DNA from: Streptomyces sp. MUM 2J
GTDB taxonomy: Bacteria; Actinomycetota; Actinomycetes; Streptomycetales; Streptomycetaceae
Assembly: GCF_022414535.1 (NCBI RefSeq)
Contig: NZ_JADWYM010000042.1
Coordinates: forward strand, 1-56,051
DNA length: 56,051 bases
Direction: 5' to 3'
The translations under genes and the position numbers were made by a program. Within the stretch, counting starts at the first letter, position 1. Each line of letters opens with the position of its first letter. The notes beneath the pieces are model-generated. The model searched no databases, was not told the origin of the DNA, and saw only the letters and a program-made list of their open reading frames with translations. Below are positions 19,921 to 28,991 of this stretch, in pieces.

Positions 19921-20577
19921 TCAGGACTCGCCGGCCGACAGTGCGGAGAGCAGCGACGCCGTCTGCGGGTCCCGTGTGGCGGTCACGCCGAGCACCGCCA
20001 CGAACTGCTCCACCAGCCAGTCGCGCAGTTCCCCGGCCGGCGGCTGCTTCTCCTCGTCGAGCCAGATCAGCGACGCCGCTTCCACCGCCGTGATCCACAT
20101 CCGGACGGTCATCCGCAGCCGCGGTCCCGGCTCCGTCACCCCCAGGTGGCGGAAGATGTGCTCCGCAGCGGCCCGGCGCACCCCGTCGACGATCGCGCCG
20201 GTCCGGGAGGTCTCCACCACACTGCCGCCCTGGAGCAGGGCGCTGAACCCGGCGTCGTGCTGGTCGACGAAGGTCAGGTAGCGGTCGAGGGCACGGGCCA
20301 GGCGGGGCAGCAGGGGACCGGTGCGCGGCTCGTCGAAGCACAGCTCCAGCTCCGCCGCGGCCGACCGGAGCGCCGCCTCGTACAGCTGCTGCTTGCCTCC
20401 GGGGAAGTACCGGTACACCAGGGGCCGCGACACTCCCGCCGCCTCCGCCACGTCGTCCAGCGACACCTCCTCGGGCGCCCGGTGCGCGAACAGCGACAGC
20501 GCGGCGTCGAGCAGCTGGCTGCGCCGCTCCTCGACGCTGAGACGGCGGTAGGCGGGGGTGGGAGCGGAGGGGGTCAT
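19921..20577 (-). CDS. TetR-family transcriptional regulator
   Basis: A 218-residue repressor. The N-terminal helix-turn-helix reads RRSQLLDAALSLFAHRAPEEVSLDDVAEAAGVSRPLVYRYFPGGKQQLYEAAL, a textbook TetR domain; the all-helical C-terminal ligand domain follows. It lies downstream of the AurF-like gene on the same strand, 377 bases away, so it may control that gene or its divergent neighbour. The ligand is unknown. Confidence 0.93.
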   Translation of the reverse strand: MTPSAPTPAYRRLSVEERRSQLLDAALSLFAHRAPEEVSLDDVAEAAGVSRPLVYRYFPGGKQQLYEAALRSAAAELELCFDEPRTGPLLPRLARALDRYLTFVDQHDAGFSALLQGGSVVETSRTGAIVDGVRRAAAEHIFRHLGVTEPGPRLRMTVRMWITAVEAASLIWLDEEKQPPAGELRDWLVEQFVAVLGVTATRDPQTASLLSALSAGES

Positions 20578-20954
20578 GACCGGCAGCGTAACCGGTGCCT
20601 CTCGCCGGATTCCCCGCGTCGGTCAGGCAGAGTCCGCCCCGCCAGGACGCCCGGCAGCGCCTGGCGACGCCCCCGCCGAGGGTCCGGGCGGGCCCGGGTA
20701 CGGGGACGCCGGGCCGGGCGGACGCACCGCACGCCGACCCGGGTGGGGCGGACGCCGCCGAGCGCAGGGCGGACGGCGGCCGAGCCGGCCGTGGGCCGTC
20801 CCGCAATCCCGGGCGGGCGCACGACGACAGCTGCGGCACCTCGCCGCGTTGTCGGGAGCACCCGCATACGCCCGGTACGAGGACGTCCCTCCGCCTTGCG
20901 ATCCACCGCGTCCGACGCCGCGCGCTGATCCACCGGGGGAACGCGGGACCGCCC
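20578..20954. other. Intergenic region between tetR and the AurF-like gene
   Basis: This 377-base stretch has an Arg/Pro-rich open frame on the minus strand but no recognisable product, no ribosome site and poor residue composition. I do not call a gene. It should hold the tetR promoter. Confidence 0.4.
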
Positions 20955-21893
20955 TCAGGCCAGGAGTCCCGACGCGCGCCACAGCCGGCGCCCCACGCCC
21001 CGCAGCACCCCGATGTCGTCCAGGAAGTCGGTCAGCCGCTTCGCGCCGTTCTGCATGACCTCGCGCCGATGCCCGCTGGCCCTGACCTGCGCCATGGCCT
21101 CCCGCTGATCCAGCCCCACGTTCGTGTAGACGTCGGGGTTGACGAAGGCGACCGAGAAGACGCGGGCGAACTCGCCGGACGTGATCCGGGTGAACTCCTG
21201 CGACCACTTGGGCGCGGTCACCATCTGCCGTCGCAGCTCCTCGCGGGCGTAGCGCACGTGCCGGGCCTCCTCCACGACGTGGATCCGCGTCACGCCGCGG
21301 ATCAGCGGCTGCACCCGCTCGTCGGGGAAGGTCAGGCGCTGCATCCAGTCCAGTACCTCCTCGCCGAGCAGGGTTGCGGTGAAGGAGCCCGGGGTGGTGG
21401 AGACGGTCTTGAACAGGCGCCCGAGGTTCCGGTGCGCCCGGCTGACCGGGTACCAGGGTGTGCCGCCCCGGGAGATCACCCGCGCGAACATCTTCGAGTG
21501 GCGGCACTCGTCCTCGATCTCGGTCAGCGCGTAGCGCACGTGGGCGCTCGTGGCCGCCTTGTCGTAGACGTGCCGGACGAGCAGTTGCATGAGGATGAGC
21601 TCGAACCAGATGCCGAGGGAGGCGAGGGCCGCGGCCTCGTGCTGGGAGAGCATGATCCGCTGCTCCTCGCTCATCCGCTTCCACATCGGAGTGTCGTACA
21701 GCGACACCAGCTCCGGGGGCCAGAACCATTTGCCCTCCTCGAAGGGTGCGTCCCAGTCCAGCTCCTTGTCCGGGTCGAAGGAGTGCTTGGCGGAGGAGGC
21801 GAGCAGCCGCTCGGCCACCTGCTCCCGGTCCTTGAGCAGACCGAGAGCGTCGCGCAGCCCGTCCAGCGCGTCGGCTTCCGTCAGGGTCGTCAT
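20955..21893 (-). CDS. AurF-like diiron oxygenase
   Basis: A 312-residue helical protein of the p-aminobenzoate N-oxygenase (AurF) superfamily of non-haem diiron enzymes. Likely iron ligands lie in SQHEAAALASLG, EIEDECRHSKMF (ExxH), LLGEEVLDW and HVVEEARHVRYA (ExxH), the repeating E/ExxH/E/ExxH pattern of the family. AurF oxidises an arylamine to a nitroarene; the substrate here cannot be assigned. The ATG at 21893 has GGAGAGG upstream. It is divergent from a second diiron protein across a 303-base gap (21894-22196), and upstream of a TetR gene. Confidence 0.85.
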   Translation of the reverse strand: MTTLTEADALDGLRDALGLLKDREQVAERLLASSAKHSFDPDKELDWDAPFEEGKWFWPPELVSLYDTPMWKRMSEEQRIMLSQHEAAALASLGIWFELILMQLLVRHVYDKAATSAHVRYALTEIEDECRHSKMFARVISRGGTPWYPVSRAHRNLGRLFKTVSTTPGSFTATLLGEEVLDWMQRLTFPDERVQPLIRGVTRIHVVEEARHVRYAREELRRQMVTAPKWSQEFTRITSGEFARVFSVAFVNPDVYTNVGLDQREAMAQVRASGHRREVMQNGAKRLTDFLDDIGVLRGVGRRLWRASGLLA

Positions 21894-22196
21894 GGGGCCT
21901 CTCCTTCATGGATGCCCCGGCCTTCGGGCCGGGGAGAAACGAAGCTCGTGTGGAGCAGGGCGGGGGAAGCCGGTTCGCCGCCGGGGCGGACCGGCGTGCA
22001 CCGTCCACCGGCCGGCACCCGTCACTCACGGCTGATCCACCTCGTCGTCGCACGGGGGCGTGGCGGGACCCGGCCCGCGGGGCATGGCGGCGGCACCCAC
22101 CGGTCACGCTCTTATGAGACTGCCTGTCAGCAAGGCCGTCAATCCCTTGCGCGAGACTTGTTGACCCGACGTCTACCTCGTGTGAGCCTGCGACAC

Positions 22197-23306
22197 ATGC
22201 CGACCTACGACCTGTACGCCAACAATCCCGGTGATCCCCACTGGCAGGTGCCCGCCTCCGGCGCCGCCCGCTTCGGCTGGGAGTACGACGACGGCCGCGA
22301 GCGCCTTCTCGCCCTGTACCAGAAGGGCAAGGACAAGCAGTGGGACGGCGCCCGCCGTATCGACTGGGACCTGGAGGTCGACCCGTACGACCCTCTCGGC
22401 ACCCCCGACGAGGCGATGTCCCTGTACGGCACCCGGTACTGGGCGAAGCTCACCGACAAGGACAAGGAGAACCTGCGCCGGCACTACGCCTCCTGGCAGT
22501 TCAGCCAGTTCCTGCACGGCGAGCAGGGGGCGATGATCTGCGCCGCGAGGATCGTGGAGTCCGTGCCCGACATGGACGCCAAGTTCTACTCGGCCACCCA
22601 GACCATGGACGAGGCCCGGCACGCCGAGATCTACGGCCGCTTCCTGCACGAGAAGATCGGCCTTCTCTACCCGATCAACGACAACCTCCAGGCGCTGCTC
22701 GGCGACACCCTGCGTGACAGTCGCTGGGACATGCCCTACCTCGGGATGCAGGTGCTGATCGAGGGTCTGGCCCTGGCCGCATTCGGCATGATCCGTGACA
22801 CCACGGACAAGCCGCTGCCCCAGCAGATCCTGGCGTACGTCATGCAGGACGAGGCGCGGCACGTGGCCTTCGGGCGCATGGCCCTGCGCGACTACTACAA
22901 GCAGCTCACCGACGCCGAACTGCGCGAGCGCGAGGAGTTCGTCATCGAGGGCTGCTACCTCATGCGCGACCGCCTGCGCGGCACGGAGGTGCTGGAGAAC
23001 TTCGGCGTCCCGAAGGCGGAGGCCGAGGCCTTCAGCGAGCAGTCCGAGTTCCTGGCGCTCTTCCGCAAGCTGCTCTTCTCCCGCATCGTGCCCTGCGTCA
23101 AGGACATCGGTCTGTGGGGGAAGCGTCTCCAGCAGGCCTACGTCGACATGGGCGTCTTCGAGATGGGCGACTCCAACCTGGACCTGCTGATGGCCCAGGA
23201 CGAGGAGATCGCGGAGAAGCTGGACGCCGAGCGCTTCGCGGTGGAGGAGCGGGAGCGGGTGGCGGAGGTGCGGGAGGCGATCGAGGCGGGTACGGCGGAG
23301 TCCTGA
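22197..23306 (+). CDS. Ferritin-like diiron protein (AurF/R2-like)
   Basis: A 369-residue helical ferritin-like protein. Candidate iron ligands are GEQGAMICAARIVE, TMDEARHAEIYGRF (ExxH), VLIEGLALAAFG and MQDEARHVAFGRMALRDYY (ExxH), giving the paired ExxH diiron site. A long acidic C-terminal helix ends it. The start is ATG 22197; an in-frame GTG at 22182 is the alternative and neither has a good ribosome site. Divergent from the AurF-like gene, so the two probably share regulation and possibly a pathway. The reaction is unknown. Confidence 0.85.
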   Translation: MPTYDLYANNPGDPHWQVPASGAARFGWEYDDGRERLLALYQKGKDKQWDGARRIDWDLEVDPYDPLGTPDEAMSLYGTRYWAKLTDKDKENLRRHYASWQFSQFLHGEQGAMICAARIVESVPDMDAKFYSATQTMDEARHAEIYGRFLHEKIGLLYPINDNLQALLGDTLRDSRWDMPYLGMQVLIEGLALAAFGMIRDTTDKPLPQQILAYVMQDEARHVAFGRMALRDYYKQLTDAELREREEFVIEGCYLMRDRLRGTEVLENFGVPKAEAEAFSEQSEFLALFRKLLFSRIVPCVKDIGLWGKRLQQAYVDMGVFEMGDSNLDLLMAQDEEIAEKLDAERFAVEERERVAEVREAIEAGTAES

Positions 23307-23330
23307 CGTCGCACACGCGTGCAGTACCGT
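23303..23330 (+). promoter_or_regulatory. Candidate leaderless promoter
   Basis: CTGACG (23303-23308), 16 bases, then TACCGT (23325-23330), followed six bases later by the GTG start at 23337. The spacing fits a leaderless transcript. The -35 overlaps the stop of the upstream diiron gene. Confidence 0.45.
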
Positions 23331-23336
23331 TTCGCC

Positions 23337-24200
23337 GTGTCCATGCCTCCTCCGCCCCACAGCCCGAACGGCCCCGCCAACCCGTACGGGGCGCCGCCAC
23401 CGGCCCCCTACGGTCCCCCATCGGCACCGCACCACGGCACGGCCCACCCGCAGCCGTACGGCCCTCAGCCGCCACCGGGCCCGTACGGCCCGCAGCCCGC
23501 ACCGCACCACGGCGCGCCGTACCCGCCGCCGTACGGCTGGGGGCCGCCGCCGCCGAAGAAGCGGCGGGTCGGGCTGGTGCTGGGGATCGTGGGCGGCGCG
23601 GCCGGCGTGCTCGTGGCGATCGTGGTGGCGCTCGCCGTGGTCGGGGCGGCGGCGGACCGGGACTTTCCGGAGGCCAGGTACGTCCTGTCGGTGCCCGGGA
23701 CACTGCTGAACGACCGCTACGAACTCGCCGAGGACCTCTCCGGTACGCAGGGCCAGAAGATCCTTGACGAGGCGGACGGCGCCTGGGACGCCAGGACCGA
23801 CGGCGCCGCGGTCGGCCGCTACAGCCTGGGCGGGGACGAGACGACGGGCACCCTGGTGGTGTCGGGCATGTACGGCCGCTTCAAGCACACCGACGCCGCC
23901 CGCCGCAACATGATGGAGGGCGCGGCCCGGGGCGAGGGCGCCACCACGGCAGTGCCGCCCCGGGACTTCCGGCCGGCCGGCGCGGGCGGTCCCACCGTCA
24001 GCTGCGAGGTGATCACCCAGATGCAGGCGGGGACGAGGATGACCGTCCCGGTCTGCGGCTGGGCCGACGACAACACGGGTGCCACCGTCGCCGTGGTGTC
24101 CGTGGACACCGTGAACCGCGACCCGACCGAGATCGACCTGGCGCAGGCCGCGGACGACACCCTCCGGATCCGCACCGAGATGCGCCGGGCGATCGCATGA
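23337..24200 (+). CDS. Proline-rich single-pass membrane protein, hypothetical
   Basis: A 287-residue protein. About 65 residues of Pro/Tyr/Gly/His-rich cytoplasmic sequence (repeats like PYGPPSAPHHG and PYGPQPPPG) lead to the basic stop KKRR and one membrane helix (VGLVLGIVGGAAGVLVAIVVALAVVGAA). The rest is an extracytoplasmic domain with two Cys (TVSCEV, PVCGW) that may be disulphide-bonded. I recognise the architecture from many Streptomyces proteins but no specific function. The start is GTG 23337 (leaderless) or ATG 23343. It is coupled to the next small gene by an ATGA overlap. Confidence 0.8.
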   Translation: MSMPPPPHSPNGPANPYGAPPPAPYGPPSAPHHGTAHPQPYGPQPPPGPYGPQPAPHHGAPYPPPYGWGPPPPKKRRVGLVLGIVGGAAGVLVAIVVALAVVGAAADRDFPEARYVLSVPGTLLNDRYELAEDLSGTQGQKILDEADGAWDARTDGAAVGRYSLGGDETTGTLVVSGMYGRFKHTDAARRNMMEGAARGEGATTAVPPRDFRPAGAGGPTVSCEVITQMQAGTRMTVPVCGWADDNTGATVAVVSVDTVNRDPTEIDLAQAADDTLRIRTEMRRAIA

Positions 24201-24454
24201 CCTCCGCCGCCCCGCCGGCCGATCCGCGCGCCGCCCGCGGCAGCCTCGACGGTCCCGCATTCGGCGGTGCCTTGGGTGAGCGGTGGTTCCCGCTCCTCCG
24301 CGACCGGCGCCGGGCCTTCGCGGAGATCCGCGCCCGGCGCACTCCGCCGGAACCGGAGCGGAACCGGACCGACGACACGGCGACGGCGGGCACGACGGGC
24401 GTCCAGGTGGAGTGGCTCAGCCGCGGGGAGGCGCTGCCCGCGCCGGCCGGCTGA
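24197..24454 (+). CDS. Small hypothetical protein
   Basis: An 85-residue Arg/Ala/Pro-rich protein whose ATG overlaps the preceding stop as ATGA. A short helical core (GALGERWFPLLRDRRRAFAEIRARR) is flanked by disordered ends. No family is recognised. Translational coupling to the membrane protein is the main support. Confidence 0.55.
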   Translation: MTSAAPPADPRAARGSLDGPAFGGALGERWFPLLRDRRRAFAEIRARRTPPEPERNRTDDTATAGTTGVQVEWLSRGEALPAPAG

Positions 24455-24462
24455 GGCGATGC

Positions 24463-24507
24463 CCCCGCTCCCGTCCCCGGTCCGGCGGGCGGGTGACGGG
24501 AGCGGGG
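24463..24507. terminator. Bidirectional hairpin terminator
   Basis: CCCCGCTCCCGTC (24463-24475) pairs perfectly over 13 bp with GACGGGAGCGGGG (24495-24507), lying between convergent genes that end at 24454 and 24521. Confidence 0.75.
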
Positions 24508-24520
24508 ACCCGGGGGAGGA

Positions 24521-25201
24521 TCAGACCGAGCAGCCCCGGTCCTCCGGGAGGCCGCCGAGGACCGGCTCGGCGCCCTGCGGCGGAAAGGACGTGCGCAGCG
24601 TGAACGCGTACGGGGCCGGCCCGTTGGCGCGCAGGTGGAGGAGGCGGGACTCCGCCTCCCCGACCGTGGGGCGGTGGCCGGCCGGCACCCACCACAGGGC
24701 CGTCATCGCCTCCTGCACCCGCTCGAACCACTCGCGGCGGCGCGAGAGCATCTCCCGGTGCCGGCCCTGGTACATGTAGGCCGTCAGGGAGTCGGTGTCC
24801 CGCCACACCGACATGTTGACGATCAGCCAGGCGTCGCCGAGGAACGGGATGTCGGTCGCGTCGCCGTCGTCCGACTGGAGCCGCCAGACGAAGCCGTCGG
24901 CCGCCTCGGCGTCGGCGTTCACCGGGGCGAGGTTGTCCACGAAGTCCTTCAGCTCCGGCGAGTCCAGCGGGAACCGGAGGCGGGCGATGTTCACCTGGGC
25001 CAGCTCGAACTCTGCTGCGGGCCCCTGGGTTCCGGTTCCGGGGGATCCGGCCGTCGTGGGGGATCCGGCCGCCACGCGGGGGTCGGCGGTCCCGGACGTC
25101 GGGGCCCCGGCGGAGGCGGAAAGGGCGATCTCGGCGGCAACGGCGCTTTCTGCGGGAGCGCTGGTCCCGTGCGGGTCGGAGGGTGTGGCGGCTTCGGTCA
25201 T
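24521..25201 (-). CDS. DUF3291 domain protein
   Basis: A 226-residue protein. The first 60 residues are Ala/Gly/Ser/Pro-rich and probably disordered. The DUF3291 domain (related to dimeric alpha-beta-barrel monooxygenase-like folds) runs from FELAQVNIARLRFPLDSPELKDFV through IPFLGDAWLIVNMSVWRDTDSLTAYMYQGRHREMLSRRREWFE to AFTLRTSFPPQG. WWVPAGHRPTVGEAESRLLHL is typical of the family. No biochemical function is established. It stands alone between a terminator and the PBP gene. Confidence 0.85.
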   Translation of the reverse strand: MTEAATPSDPHGTSAPAESAVAAEIALSASAGAPTSGTADPRVAAGSPTTAGSPGTGTQGPAAEFELAQVNIARLRFPLDSPELKDFVDNLAPVNADAEAADGFVWRLQSDDGDATDIPFLGDAWLIVNMSVWRDTDSLTAYMYQGRHREMLSRRREWFERVQEAMTALWWVPAGHRPTVGEAESRLLHLRANGPAPYAFTLRTSFPPQGAEPVLGGLPEDRGCSV

Positions 25202-25246
25202 GGCCGAACGGTAGGTCGGCCGCCCGGGCCGGCGGCACCCCCCGTC

Positions 25247-26704
25247 TCAGGATCCGAGCACCGCCCGCATCACCGCCCGCGCGATCGGCGCCGCGTCCCC
25301 GCCGCCGCTGATCTCGCCGCGGTCGGCTGCGGCGTCCTCCACCACCACCGCCACGGCGACCGACGGCTCGGCCTGCCGCGGTCCCTGCGCCCAGGAGATG
25401 AACCAGGCGTACGGCGTACCGGAGTTGCCGAGGCCGTGCTGGGCGGTACCGGTCTTGCCGCCCACGATCGCGCCGGGAATCGCCGCGTTGGTGCCCGTGC
25501 CCTCGCGCACCACGTCCCTCATCAGCTCCCGTAGCCGCAGCGCGGTCGCCGGATGCATCGCCTGCCGGACCGGCCGCGGGCCGGCCGTGGACACCGTGGT
25601 GCCGCCTGCCCGCACGGTCCGCTCCACCAGGTACGGCGCCCGGACCTGGCCGCGGTTGGCCACCGCCGCCGCGACCATCGCCATCTGCAGCGGCGTGGCC
25701 CGGGTGTTGTACTGGCCGATCGAGGACAGCGCGAGCTGCGCCTTGTCCAGGGTGGTGTCGAAGGTGCTGGGAGCGACCGCGAACGGGACGCGCACCCCGG
25801 GGTCGTTGAAGCCGAAGTTCCGCGCCGCGGCCACCATCGCCTCGGCGCCGACCCGGACGCCCAGCCGCGCGAACACCGTGTTGCACGACCACTCGAAGGC
25901 GTCGCGCAGCGGCGCGTCCTCGCAGCCGTCGCCCTCGTTGGTCAGGCGTGTCCGGGTACCGGGCAGGGTGTAGGGGTCGGGGGAGTCGGTCGGCGCGTCG
26001 ACGTCCGTGACCACCCCGGCGTCCAGCGCCGCCGCCGCGGTCACGACCTTGAACGTGGAGCCCGGCGGATACGTCTGCCGGACGGCCCGGTTGAGCATCG
26101 GCTTGTCGGGATCGGAGTTGAGCCGGGCCCAGGCGCGTTCCGCGTCCGCCCCGTTGCCGGAGAGCAGCGCGGGGTCGTAGGACGGGGCCGACACCAGTGC
26201 CAGGATCCGTCCGGTCCCCGGCTCGATCGCCGCCACCGCGCCCTTGCGTCCGGCCAGCCCCTCGTACGCCGCCCGCTGCGCGGCCCGGTTCAGGGTGGTG
26301 ACCACGTCCCCACCCGGCGCGCGCTGCCGGGTCAGGTCCTTCAGCAGCGCGAGCGGCGACAGCAGCGGGTCGGTGCCGGCGAGGACGCCGTCCTCGGTGT
26401 GCTCCAGCAGGGACGTGCCGTACACCTGCGAGGCGAAACCGGTGACCGGGGCGTACAACGGGCCGTCGGCGTAGGTGCGTTCGTAGCGCAGTTGCTCCCG
26501 GGTGTCCTTCGAGCCGGTGACCGGGCGGCCCGCGACGAGGATGTTCCCGCGGGGCTGGCCGTAGCGGGCGATGACGGGACGGCGGTTGGCCGGGTTGTCG
26601 TCGTAGGCGCGGGACTGGACGACCTGGACGCGGGCGGCGTTGACGAGCAGGGCCACGAGCAGCAGGGCGCAGAACACGGCGGCGTACCGGATGTAGCGCG
26701 TCAC
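25247..26704 (-). CDS. Class B penicillin-binding protein (transpeptidase)
   Basis: A 485-residue D,D-transpeptidase that cross-links peptidoglycan outside the membrane. The N-terminal helix is VTRYIRYAAVFCALLLVALLVNAARVQVV. A dimerisation domain follows, then the transpeptidase with SxxK in PPGSTFKVV, SxN in EWSCNTVFAR and KTG in VGGKTGTAQHG. These are intact. It starts at GTG 26704, overlapping the stop of the FtsW/RodA gene as GTGA, so enzyme and glycan polymerase are made together. It is smaller than FtsI, matching the second PBP2-like class near SEDS genes in actinomycetes. Confidence 0.95.
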   Translation of the reverse strand: MTRYIRYAAVFCALLLVALLVNAARVQVVQSRAYDDNPANRRPVIARYGQPRGNILVAGRPVTGSKDTREQLRYERTYADGPLYAPVTGFASQVYGTSLLEHTEDGVLAGTDPLLSPLALLKDLTRQRAPGGDVVTTLNRAAQRAAYEGLAGRKGAVAAIEPGTGRILALVSAPSYDPALLSGNGADAERAWARLNSDPDKPMLNRAVRQTYPPGSTFKVVTAAAALDAGVVTDVDAPTDSPDPYTLPGTRTRLTNEGDGCEDAPLRDAFEWSCNTVFARLGVRVGAEAMVAAARNFGFNDPGVRVPFAVAPSTFDTTLDKAQLALSSIGQYNTRATPLQMAMVAAAVANRGQVRAPYLVERTVRAGGTTVSTAGPRPVRQAMHPATALRLRELMRDVVREGTGTNAAIPGAIVGGKTGTAQHGLGNSGTPYAWFISWAQGPRQAEPSVAVAVVVEDAAADRGEISGGGDAAPIARAVMRAVLGS

Positions 26705-28068
26705 GGGGCCACCTGCCCGTCGTACTGGCGGCGGGCGCAGTGGCTGACCCGGATCAGCAGGGCGACGATGGCCCAGTTGGTGACCACGGACGATCCTCCC
26801 TGGGCGAGGAACGGCATCGCCATGCCGGTCAGCGGGATCAGGCCCGTCACCCCGCCCGCGATGACGAACACCTGGAGCGCGATGATCGAGGCGAGCCCGA
26901 CGGCGAGCAGCCGGCCGAACGGCTCGCGCAGCGACAGCCCGGCCCGGTAGCCGCGCTCCACCAGCAGCGCGTAGAGCAGGAAGAGCGCCGACAGCCCGGC
27001 CAGGCCCAGCTCCTCGCCCGCCGTGGCCAGGATGAAGTCCGACTTGGCGGCGAACCCGATGAGCACGGAGTGCCCGAGGCCGAGACCGGTGCCGAGCACT
27101 CCGCCGGCCGCGAAGGCGAACAGCGACTGGGCCAGCTGGTTGGGTCCCTGCCCCGCCTCGATCGAGGCGAACGGATGCAGCCAGTCCTCCACGCGCGCGT
27201 GGACGTGCGGCTCCAGCCGGCCCACGGCGATCGCGCCGAGTGCGGCGAGCAGCAGGCCGACCGCGATCCACCCGGTCCGTCCCGTGGCCACGTACAGCAG
27301 CACCACGAACAGCCCGAAGAACAGCAGCGAGGTGCCCAGGTCCCGCTCCAGTACCAGCACCCCCACGCTCAGCAGCCACACCGTGAGGATGGGGCCGAGG
27401 ACGCGGCCGGTGGGCAGTTGCATCCCCCAGACGCGGCGCCCCGCGTACGCCAGCGCGTTGCGGTTGGCGGCCAGGTACGCGGCGAAGAACACCGCCAGCA
27501 GCACCTTGGCGAACTCGCCCGGCTGGATGGAGAACCCGGCGATCCTGATCCAGATGCGGGCGCCGTTGACCGCCGGGAACAGGATCGGCAGCGTGAGCAG
27601 GGCGAGGGCGGCGGCGACGCAGACGTAGCTGTAGCGCTGGAGCACGCGGTGGTCCCGCAGCGCGGCGACGACCACCGTGAACAGGGCCACGCCGAGCGCG
27701 GACCACACCAGTTGGGCGGGCGCGGCACGGTCGTGCGGGGTCTCCAGGTCCAGCCGGTAGATCAGGACCAGTCCCAGTCCGTTGAGCAGCACCCCGATCG
27801 GCAGCAGCAGTGGATCGGCGTAGGGCGCACGCAGCCGTACCGCCAGATGCGCGAACAGCGCGAGCACGCCGAGCCCGGCACCGTAGCCGACGGCGCCGGG
27901 CGGCAGGGAGCCGGTGTGGGCGAGGCCGACGGCGCAGTAGCCGTACACCGACAGCAGGACGGCGAGGACGATGAGGGCGAGTTCGATGCCGCGGCGCCGG
28001 GGGAGGCTGACCGCGCGTGCGGGGGCGTCGGCCGCCGCGACGGCGGTTCCGGTTCCGGCCTTCGTCAT
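26701..28068 (-). CDS. SEDS-family glycosyltransferase (FtsW/RodA/SpoVE)
   Basis: A 455-residue integral membrane protein with about ten helices. SEDS hallmarks are NGARIWIRIAGFSIQPGEFAKV, VLERDLGTSLLFFG (the catalytic-loop Asp of RodA homologues), KSDFILATAGEELGL and GVTGLIPLTGMAMPFLAQGGSS. It should polymerise lipid II into glycan strands together with the coupled PBP encoded next. Being extra to the dcw-cluster ftsW, it may serve sporulation or a special growth mode; this is inference from its place outside dcw. Confidence 0.95.
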   Translation of the reverse strand: MTKAGTGTAVAAADAPARAVSLPRRRGIELALIVLAVLLSVYGYCAVGLAHTGSLPPGAVGYGAGLGVLALFAHLAVRLRAPYADPLLLPIGVLLNGLGLVLIYRLDLETPHDRAAPAQLVWSALGVALFTVVVAALRDHRVLQRYSYVCVAAALALLTLPILFPAVNGARIWIRIAGFSIQPGEFAKVLLAVFFAAYLAANRNALAYAGRRVWGMQLPTGRVLGPILTVWLLSVGVLVLERDLGTSLLFFGLFVVLLYVATGRTGWIAVGLLLAALGAIAVGRLEPHVHARVEDWLHPFASIEAGQGPNQLAQSLFAFAAGGVLGTGLGLGHSVLIGFAAKSDFILATAGEELGLAGLSALFLLYALLVERGYRAGLSLREPFGRLLAVGLASIIALQVFVIAGGVTGLIPLTGMAMPFLAQGGSSVVTNWAIVALLIRVSHCARRQYDGQVAP

Positions 28069-28156
28069 GTCCGGAACTTACCCAAATGAGATGGCTTGCT
28101 CGCGGTGCGGGCCGCGCGCGCCGCATCCGCCGGGCCGGCCGGTCGCTCCCCGGTGG

Positions 28157-28708
28157 TCAGCACCAGCGGGGTGCGGGGCCGAGGTTGTCGATGTAGGCGG
28201 CCGAACCCCAGGCCCAGGTGCCGTCCGTGAGGAGGTACCACAGGGGGTTGCCGTGGACCTTCTGGCCGGGCGTCTTGCAGAAGATCGACACGACTTGGCC
28301 GCGGTGCGCGGTGCGGATCACCCGGCTGCCCCGGTTGGGCGCGCTGCGCAGCAGCAGCGTGTCGGCCGTGACGACGCCGCGGTACAGACGCTGGTCGTCG
28401 TGCCCGCCGTGGTGGTCGCCACCCCATTCGCCGCGCCCGTCCCCGCCGTCCTGCTGGGTCGCCCCGGAGTTGTTGCTCCCGGAGGTGTTGCCCCAGTGGT
28501 TGCCGTCCTGCTGGGCTGTCCCGGAGTTGTTGCTCCCGGAGGTGTTGCCCCAGTGGTTGCCGTCCTGCTGGGCCGCCCCGGAGCTGTTGCCCCCGGAGCC
28601 GTTGCCCCAGTCGTTGTCGGCGGCGGCGGGTGTGACGGCGGCGACGGTGGCGAGGGTGCCGGCGGCCCCGGCTATGGCGACGCGGGTGAGGGCGGAGCGC
28701 AAGGACAT
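28157..28708 (-). CDS. Secreted SH3-domain protein with 19-residue repeats
   Basis: A 183-residue exported protein. ATG 28708 follows GGAGG by eight bases. The signal peptide is MSLRSALTRVAIAGAAGTLA..., with a cut after AAA near residue 31. Three tandem 19-residue units (type NHWGNTSGSNNSG-xxQQDG) occupy residues about 31-87, followed by a Gly/His-rich spacer (GGDHHGGHDD). The last 75 residues look like a bacterial SH3 domain (LYRGVVTADTLLLRSAPNRGSRVIRTAHRGQVVSIFCK...WYLLTDGTWAWGSAAYIDNLG), which commonly binds peptidoglycan. Two Cys are present. A wall-bound or surface role is likely. Confidence 0.85.
   Translation of the reverse strand: MSLRSALTRVAIAGAAGTLATVAAVTPAAADNDWGNGSGGNSSGAAQQDGNHWGNTSGSNNSGTAQQDGNHWGNTSGSNNSGATQQDGGDGRGEWGGDHHGGHDDQRLYRGVVTADTLLLRSAPNRGSRVIRTAHRGQVVSIFCKTPGQKVHGNPLWYLLTDGTWAWGSAAYIDNLGPAPRWC
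28448..28618 (-). repeat. Three tandem 57-bp coding repeats
   Basis: Units begin at 28448, 28505 and 28562, each 57 bp, and encode the NHWGNTSG/QQDG repeats of the SH3 protein. The first two are nearly identical and the third more diverged, which indicates recent copying or homogenisation. Confidence 0.9.
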
Positions 28709-28991
28709 GACGCATACCTCCAGAAGAGGGCGAAGGAGTCGAATCCTGACTAACCGCCACATTAGAAGTGGCCATCCGCCCGCGCGCGCCACGATGGTCC
28801 ATCGGAGCCGGGGCGCCGCCGGGCAGGGAACCGGCCGCCTGCTCCCCGGTCGGCCGAGGGCGTCGCCGCGGGCCGCACGACGGTGTACCGGTAGGGACCG
28901 GCGGGCGGCGCCCGGCGCGTACGGGCGCCGCCCGCCCGGGGCCGGGGGTTGGGGCCCCTCGGACGCGCGGGGGCCGGGCGAGGGGCGCCGG

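Noticed and set aside
20574..20933. 119-residue minus-strand open frame between tetR and the AurF-like gene
   Set aside because: Almost entirely Arg, Pro, Gly and Val, without a ribosome site or recognisable fold.
28448..28618. Possible CRISPR-like array
   Set aside because: The 57-bp units are directly adjacent without spacers and encode in-frame protein repeats.
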